Shown here piece after piece: positions 57,701 to 64,000 of a DNA stretch of 64,000 nucleotides. The DNA is taken from assembly GCF_029784155.1 (NCBI RefSeq), contig NC_073693.1:183789802-183853801 (forward strand), given 5' to 3'. Positions within the stretch are counted from its first letter, which is position 1, and the number at the start of each line of letters is the position of its first letter. The notes under the pieces were generated by a model. That model was given only the letters and a program-made list of their open reading frames with translations, searched no databases and was not told the DNA's origin. This stretch comes from Uranotaenia lowii (Eukaryota > Arthropoda > Insecta > Diptera > Culicidae). Both the position numbers and the translations under genes were made by a program.

Positions 57701-59965
57701 TAATGCTAAATGAAATACATATCAATTGATAAGATAACCTTTCGAAAATAAATTAATTATGAAAGAATCCATTCAAAAATACTTTCGTTTAAAGTTTTAA
57801 AATCAAATAGTGCATGATTATAAACAGCAAATCTAGGGATACACTGAAATTAGTTTTCTTTATCATGTTTTTATTATTTCTGATAGAATTTGTTACAAAT
57901 AAACTTAACCTTTTTGAAACATTTGTTTGACTGATAAAAAATTCAATGGAAAATCTTTAACATTTTGGAATTTTATACCAAACATTTTTGATAATTTAAA
58001 ATGTGAGGCAACAGAGAGTAAAGATTCAAAGAGTTTTCAAAAAGGCAATATTCATAGAAAAACAATTTGGAAAAATTTGTGTCATTTTAAGTTGCTTTCT
58101 GTCTTCAACCATTAAAGCCCTTTCGCAAACTCTTTGCTTCAACAGGGATCACGTTTAGGAAAAAGACCCAGCAAACATTTTTGTAGGTATATTTCTCAAC
58201 AACTTTGTTATACGTTTCATATACATTATAGAATGATCGTATAAAACACGAAAAAACAGCATTTACCTACCAAAGTGGAGGCAATATACATACAAATTTT
58301 CAACTTCTGGCTAAAGCGATAAGAGTATACGATTTCGACACCATATTCATACATACTGAAAGATTGCAAGAGAGCACAAGTTTTTTCTCTCAACGCATGC
58401 GAACTGTTGCCAGCGACAATATTTGCTGCCTCTGTCATTGGGTAATTCTTGCAAATACACCATCTGATTTTTAGCAATCTGGTTGCACTGCTGGTCGCAA
58501 AGAGAACAACAAAGCTGTTCTCTCTTTTGACCCACGCGGGAGAAAGCACAGGAACGAATTCGTCTTCAAAATCTGCAAACATGGCGGACTTTTTATCATA
58601 TCCGATTTAAACCATTTAATACGACTTCGAGTAACGATTTTTACGACATTTTACTTGCGTTAGTTGGAATTACGATTCGCAGTAACGTTTTTAATGACTT
58701 GAGTTATCATTTTTAATGCGATTTCATGTTTGCTGGGGAGTTAGTTTATCAAGGAAGAAATTTGGATCTTATTGATTTGCCTTCAATATTTTACTCGATC
58801 CATTTTTACTGGACGTTTATGAAATGCCTCATAGAAATAGGAGTTTCCTTAGGAAATGTCTAGGAGCATAGGAGGTGTAGGAAACTCATGATCGCACCAT
58901 TTTCCAAAATGGATCCTGATCTCTACCTTTCACCAATTAACACAACCCCTTCCTTGGATACTTGAATATGTTTCGCAGACGTATAGACGGTTTCCATAGT
59001 TTGTGATACTAGCTTATGTCTGGCTCTGACAATTTCAATTTTTTTTTTGGAGTGCAAGAGCGAGAGGTTGCTAGTTAAACTTAAATAGTATCTTACTAAC
59101 AATCCTTCCTTTTTCCCCATTGACTACTAGGACGTGGCCGGCGCCGTTATTAATCATATAAATCATATCAAAAAGGGAGAGCATCAGTTTTGTGCGATGA
59201 GAATGGCTACTAATCCCAAGCACCATTCTTTTGGACTTTGTGCAAAATTGATGGCCTCGATTAATCACGGAGTAGCAACCATTGGCGACGTGGAACTTAA
59301 TCTGCTTAGCCACGCCAGCGATCATGGAATTCGAAATGTATAGTTTGAAAATAATGTAAAAAATACGAAGTTCCTCTAGAATCGATTTAAAAAAAACCTG
59401 TAATTGAAGCATTTCAAGTTCAATGATTTAAGGTGGATATGAGTAGTCAACCAAGTTAAAAGAGTTTTGAATTTTCGTGTTTCTAGGCGTAGATTACTTC
59501 GTGTTTCTCAATGTGTTGAGACAGATTTTCAGGCATTGTTATCTAAAATTAATGCTTTTTGGTACAACCCATAATAAATTTATAAAACCAGATCAATATA
59601 CAGATCGTATGCGAAATCTGTCACAGTAAAAATAAATCTGTCTGTGATTGTGACTTACAGAGACAAAAATTTGCTTAACAACTCTGTGAGTTGTTAAGTT
59701 TGTCTTGTTGAGTTAAGCTATTGTTTGTCCTAAACCTTGTTATAATTTGGTTTTCAGAGTCGTTTCATTGTTGAGCATTGAACGTGCTCGTTGTCATTTT
59801 ATTTCTAATTTGTTCCGTTATTTGTGGAAAAGTGAAATAAAAAATTATGTCACCGCCCCCCTGAGCCCTTTCAACGCTCCCCAAATTACAAAGTTGAGCT
59901 CACCGCCCCCTTAGAAGCTCTAAACGCCCTCAAGGGGGCGGTAGGGACCACATTGAAAACCACTG
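54728..59965. mobile_element. 5.2-kb region bounded by hAT-type terminal repeats
   Basis: The left end is CAGTGGTTTTCAAAC and the right end TTGAAAACCACTG (13 identical inverted bases). Both are followed inward by C-rich subterminal sequence (CACCGTCCCC, CGCACCCC; CACCGCCCCC, GGGGGCGGT). The flanks read AGCCTGAT (54720-54727) and GCCTAGAT (59966-59973), an 8-bp duplication with one indel. No transposase is recognisable in the AT-rich interior, where frames such as 56318-56602 and 58226-58582 match nothing known. Either one large degraded hAT element or two solo ends. Confidence 0.55.
55450..55640 (+). repeat. dispersed repeat, copy near 20.05-20.25 kb
   Basis: ATTGCGGACCAAATACAAG, AATAATGAAACTC, CAAAATTGAACA and ACTTTCGGTAACTTAAAAATAC match 20060-20175 in order. 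Fragments also lie at 7395-7485 and, inverted, 34680-34782. It is probably a piece of an old DNA transposon. Confidence 0.5.
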
Positions 59966-60009
59966 GCCTAGATGTTTCACAACGGAACTTGAACGCCCAA
60001 ACAGTACTT

Positions 60010-61065
60010 AATTCAAAAATTAATATGCATGAAATTCAATATAAAATCTTAAATCTGAAATCTGAATAAGAATCTACAATGTGAATCTGAAACCTGAATC
60101 TGGAATCTAAATCTTAAATCTGAATGTCAAATCTGAATCTGACATCGAAAATCTAAATATGAAATCTGAATCTGTATTCTGAAATCTAAAATCCGAAATC
60201 TGGAATCTAAATCTGAATTCTGAATTTTGAATTCTGAATCTAAAATCTGAATCTAAATTTTAATTTCGCATCCGAAATCTGAATCTGAATTCTGAATCTT
60301 AACACGTTCGTCGCCAAGTGTCACCCACCACAAAATATGTTAAACTTTGAAAAGCCATAACTTCAACTATAAATATCTTTCGGCTTCAAATTTCGGCTAC
60401 AAAACAGCAAAGGATTCCGTAATAATCCGTAATAATTTTTAATCAAAACGCATTTTCGTATAGATGTTTGGACTTTTCAAAAACGACATGTTTTGAAGTG
60501 GGTTACGCTTGGAGATAAACGTGTTAATCTGCAATTTTAATCTGTAAACTGATTTTGAAATCTGAATCCAGAAACTCAAGTTTAATCTAAATCTTGAAAT
60601 CTCAGATCAGAATCTGCAATTTGAATCTGAAATGTAATTGGTAATCTGAATCTGAAACAGAATGTTCTGAAATGTGTTAAGCATGAACCTCAAAACTGAA
60701 TTTGAAATCTAGATTCTGAATCTTATCTCTATTCTGAAAATCAGAATCTGGTATTCAAATCCGAAATTAGAAACGCAAATTTAATATCCTGGTCAATTAT
60801 CGGAAATCTATAGCTAAAATTTGAAACTGAAACCGAATCTAAAATTTGAATCTGAATGAAAAAAAATCTGAACATTAGTCTGAATCGAAATCTAAATGCC
60901 AAATATGAAATTTGAAATCTTAGTCTTAGTCTTAGGGATCAGGATGATTTTCAAATTTGAAATCTGAAATTCGAAATTTTAATACTGAATCAGAAATTTG
61001 AATCTAAAATCGTTAATCTGAATCCGTGATCTGTATCCTCTAATCAGGATCTAAAATTTCCCAGA
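60010..61065. repeat. degenerate AAATCTGAATCTG-type simple repeat
   Basis: About 1 kb of imperfect repeats of GAAATCTGAATCT, AATCTGAA and AATTTGAA, interrupted at 60300-60535 by unrelated sequence (CACGTTCGTCGCC...). Purine-rich on the plus strand. No fixed period. Confidence 0.75.
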
Positions 61066-61773
61066 TAGATTGATGGAAAAGAGGCAGACATTTGGTGCAT
61101 CCTAAAAGTAGGTATGAATAGAAGTTCTTCATTTAATAAGAAAGGTATATATTTCTAGAAAGCCCAACAAAGTTACAAAAACCACCTCTTGACTCGATGA
61201 ATTGTTTCATTATTATCATTTAGTAAACATTACAAGAAAAACCGAAAAATGACAATGGTGTTTTTATGTTTCGAACAAAATCAAAATATGGTTTCAAACA
61301 CAAATTTTGTGTGCTTTGCTACTCCGTCTCAAATTGATGGAAATTTAACAAAAGAAATTAATTCTTGTTTTCCTAAATATTCTTTTCTGTTTCAAAACCT
61401 GTCCTATTTTTTCCAATCTTTATTTTGTATCCTAAATTAAGACTCTGTAGTTATTTATTCATAAGTTCCTAAATTCTGTCACAATAAACGTTTTATTTGT
61501 ATAAAATTCCTCTGCCGAGACAAATTTGATTCCATTTTCTCGATCACTTTCCAAATCATTTAAACACAAAATTTTGATGGTCCCCCTGTTTAATAATCAA
61601 GAAAACTTTTTTCGTACCCCAATCCCTTCAATGCAAAATTTGCTAGATCATTTCTGGAGCTATTAACAGGGTTGCTAGCGATTTTTCGTTTTGAAATTCC
61701 AAAGTTTTTCCCGGTTTTCCCCAGGTTTTTTCCCGGTTATAAATGATGGTCTTCTCGATATTTATTATACTCG
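61066..61773. other. AT-rich DNA, nothing firm
   Basis: 61670-61740 has TTTTTCCCGGTTTTCCCC and TTTTTTCCCGG repeats of the kind seen at ends of insect DNA repeats, without a partner. No gene supported. Confidence 0.4.
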
Positions 61774-62043
61774 TCTTATATATAAAAATGGAGGCGTTTT
61801 CTTTGTAACAACATCACGTACAAACGGACGGTCGGAATGAAGTGAAATTTGGCATCCGAGGGTTTTCGGGCCAGAGATGGTTTGTATTTTAGTTTCGAGA
61901 ATGTCACATTTTATGGAAGGGGGGCTCCCATACCAGAAATGGGACACAATTCCCGAGCACGAAGAAATTAAAGATGTGTTGATGAAACATTTTCTAACGA
62001 TTTATTGAGTAACAGGTGAAACGAAGTTTACCGGGTCAGCTAG
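61774..62043 (+). mobile_element. short non-autonomous Helitron-like element
   Basis: It begins TCTTATATATAAAAATGGAGG and ends TTTACCGGGTCAGCTAG before T, with a small hairpin (GGTGAA/TTTACC) directly before the end. The last 16 bases match the Helitron ending at 42011 except one base. 270 bp, no coding. The 5' border is less certain because it is not preceded by A. Confidence 0.65.
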
Positions 62044-62138
62044 TTTTCATATAAAATCATGGTGAATAAAAAAAATCAATATACAGGGCTTCAAATTTCT
62101 AATAAATGTATCCCAAAACTTGTAAACCGGTTAGAAAT

Positions 62139-62578
62139 TGTGGCGACGTAAACCATCTTACTCTCACATCATCATTCTATAACTATCATTACCATTCCAT
62201 CATCATTCTCCGTCATTCATCATCATCAGCCAATCATCACTAACACTACAAACTAGTTCCCGAACATTCCATCAGTCAGTCCAGTCGAGAACCTTTTCGA
62301 AACAAACACACGCAGGCAGCAATAACAATAACAACAGCCACGCAACTGACGCCAGCAGACAATAGCCGGCAAACCAACAATAGCAACAACAAACGATAGC
62401 ACCGGCAAACAACCAATAGCGTTCTCGCATTCATACACTCACACACTCACAATCCATAGCTATAAATATCCGATCATTGTAAATAGTTAGTTAGTAATAA
62501 AGTGACCATTATATAGTGAACACGTCTAAGTTAATCCCGTGAAACCGAATCCCTCTTCGGGCGGAAACCCCCATAAAT
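62139..62578 (+). mobile_element. 5' LTR of a Ty3/gypsy element
   Basis: It begins TGTGGCGACGTAAACC and ends just before the primer-binding site. It contains TATAAATA at 62461-62468 and AATAAA at 62496-62501, the promoter and poly(A) signal expected in an LTR. The length of about 440 bp is inferred. The right LTR lies outside the window, so the exact borders cannot be tested. Confidence 0.65.
62461..62468 (+). promoter_or_regulatory. TATA box in the LTR
   Basis: TATAAATA within the proposed LTR, 28 bases before the AATAAA region. Confidence 0.5.
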
Positions 62579-62596
62579 TGGTGACCCCGTACGTTC
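62579..62596 (+). other. primer-binding site, probably tRNA-Trp
   Basis: TGGTGACCCCGTACGT directly after the LTR. Apart from one extra T it is complementary to the 3' end of insect tRNA-Trp (ending GGGGTCACCA), the primer usual for CsRn1-type elements. Confidence 0.65.
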
Positions 62597-62821
62597 AGTG
62601 AAGTAACCGCGTGTGAATCGTTCCCGAAAGTTCTGTCGTTATCGCGAGTGTTCGAATTCTCGAAGCCTTCTTCGCGAGTGCAAGAACCAAAAATCGCGAG
62701 TGCAGTGGGAAAGTGCTCGATTTTTCCCGAAAGTTCCACGCTTTTCTTCGTCGCGCCGCGAGTTTTAAGTGTAACGCGAGTTAAAAAAAACTACTCGAGT
62801 TTTCCCTACAGTGCCGAAATA

Positions 62822-62995
62822 ATGGATCCCCTCAAAGAAAGGATTTTTCCCGATCATTCGGAAGGCACGTCCACCTCCATCCTGGAGCAGCAAAGCGAGG
62901 CGCTTACGCGTCGTCTAGATCAGGCAACATCGAGAAAATTCCAGAATTGTGAACGAGTAAAGAATCTGTCGCTCGACAAACAGCAACTTGTGTAG
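62822..62995 (+). pseudogene. gag N-terminal remnant
   Basis: ATG at 62822 opens MDPLKERIFPDHSEG, 57 codons, and stops at TAG 62993-62995. Normal gag is several times longer. The zinc-finger part follows at once in the same frame, so most of gag has been deleted and a stop left between. Confidence 0.65.
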
Positions 62996-63001
62996 CAAAA
63001 A

Positions 63002-63595
63002 CGCAATCGCGGGTGGATTTGCTGGTTTCATTACCGGCACGGGACACAAGCCAGAAAGTGCGAGAAGTGGAAAAAGGACAATCTCAAAATTCAGTGCATA
63101 TTCTACGATCGCAAACCCGGAAGCAGAAACACACGTGTAGTTTTTTGGTCACACGTTCCTCGCCGAGCGCCGCTCGAACCAAAACCAAATCTCTCCAGCA
63201 TCAAGCTGAACCAAACAATCAACATTCGCCGTATTCACGTCCACGACCAACAAACGTCGCAAAGCTTCCTAATCGACACAGGAGCCGATATCTCTGTGAT
63301 CCCACCAACACCAAAGGAAATGTTGAACCGAACGAATTCTTATCAATTGTTCGCAGCCAACGGAAGCCCGATCGCTACTTACGGCACCAAACGATTGACA
63401 ATCGACATTGGTCTACGTCGTTCGTTTACCTGGACCTTCACGATAGCTGAAGTCAAATCACCCATCATCGGAGCAGATTTCCTGAAGCATTACGACTTGC
63501 TAGTGGATCTCCGGAGAAACAAGCTCGTCGACAACACAACGAAACTGGAAATCAACAACATCAATGCAGTCTCCGAACCACCACATTCGATGTGA
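63002..63595 (+). pseudogene. gag zinc finger and protease of the Ty3/gypsy element
   Basis: Frame continuous with gag. It begins with CWFHYRHGTQARKC, a CxxxH-type finger characteristic of CsRn1/Kabuki-like elements. The retropepsin follows: FLIDTGADISVIP (catalytic Asp in DTGA), LFAANGSPIATYGTKRL, then IIGADFLKHYDLLVDL. TGA at 63593-63595 ends it, and the pol sequence continues in another frame, so the reading frame is broken near 63580. Confidence 0.85.
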
Positions 63596-64000
63596 ACGCA
63601 CCATTTGCACAACTACTGAAGGAGTTTCAGGACATTACAGTTCTGAACATGAACCACCGTCCTACGAAAGCGCAAACAATGCATCAAATCATCACGACTG
63701 GTTAGCCCGTTTTTTGTCGTCCCCGCCGTTTGCCCATCGACAAATTGAACGAAGCCAAAGCGGAATTCAAATTCCTCATGGAACAAGGCATTTGTCAACC
63801 CTCGAAAAGCTGCTGGGCCAGTCCACTGCATCTAGTGAAGAAGCCGAACGGAAAATGGAGACCTTGTGGTGACTACCGCAATCTTAATGCGATCACAGTC
63901 CCAGATCGGTATCCAATACCCCACATCCAGGACTTCTCAACAATTCTGCACGGTAAGTCCATTTTTTCGTGCATCGACTTACAACGAGCATACCACCAAA
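63586..64000 (+). pseudogene. reverse transcriptase start of the Ty3/gypsy element, runs off the right edge
   Basis: In the next frame: FDVNAPFAQLLKEFQDI, then [66 protein letters not shown] and [14 protein letters not shown], the standard Ty3/gypsy reverse-transcriptase opening blocks up to the first catalytic Asp. An in-frame TAG at 63703-63705 breaks it. The rest lies beyond the window. Confidence 0.88.

Noticed and set aside
58226..58582. 118-codon minus frame starting MFADFEDEF
   Set aside because: No recognisable domain. It lies within the hAT-bounded region and lacks splice support.

Overview
The window is nuclear DNA from an insect, very probably a fly of the mosquito type. It is AT-rich and intron-rich, and its one long recognisable host gene encodes an alpha-actinin very close to the Drosophila protein as I remember it. 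The repeat content also fits: tRNA-derived SINEs with target-site duplications, RTE-like LINEs, mariner, hAT and Helitron relics, many MITEs and a CsRn1-like Ty3/gypsy element. The species cannot be read from the sequence; 'mosquito-like' is inference.

Host genes. (1) Actn, minus strand, 43394-53638: ten coding exons per transcript plus one alternative exon. All ten splice in frame to an 896-residue protein (actin-binding CH pair, four spectrin repeats, C-terminal EF hands). Exons 5a (47824-47909) and 5b (45703-45788) are both 86 bp in the same phase, and reading frame allows exactly one of them. (2) A single 322-bp, GC-rich, Ala/Pro-rich first coding exon on the minus strand at 17399-17720, probably from a developmental transcription factor whose other exons lie outside the window or in unrecognised sequence. 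No other host gene, tRNA, rRNA, CRISPR array or bacterial-type operon was found.

Layout. 0-17 kb is a repeat graveyard: a mariner relic, SINEs of three families, a 1.65-kb fold-back element, a LINE nested in a SINE, an RTE fragment nested in another SINE, and MITEs with TA or TAA duplications. 17.4-22.8 kb holds the orphan exon and AT-rich DNA. 22.8-25.8 kb is a nearly complete, inactivated RTE-like LINE. 26-43 kb is AT-rich with a short motif array, four MITEs or TIR elements, a second mariner relic, two near-perfect palindromes, a second fold-back element and a 2.9-kb Helitron carrying a SINE. 43.4-53.6 kb is Actn. 54.7-60.0 kb is bounded by hAT-type termini. 60-61 kb is a degenerate short-repeat tract. 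61.8-64.0 kb has a short Helitron-like element, then the LTR, primer-binding site, gag remnant, protease and reverse transcriptase of a degenerate Ty3/gypsy element that runs off the window.

I saw no convincing new molecular system. The most interesting items are the frame-enforced exon choice in Actn, the long inverted repeats that could give double-stranded RNA, the near-perfect palindromes, the spaced GTGAATTCACGTCAC motif, and the layered insertions with readable target-site duplications that give a relative history.
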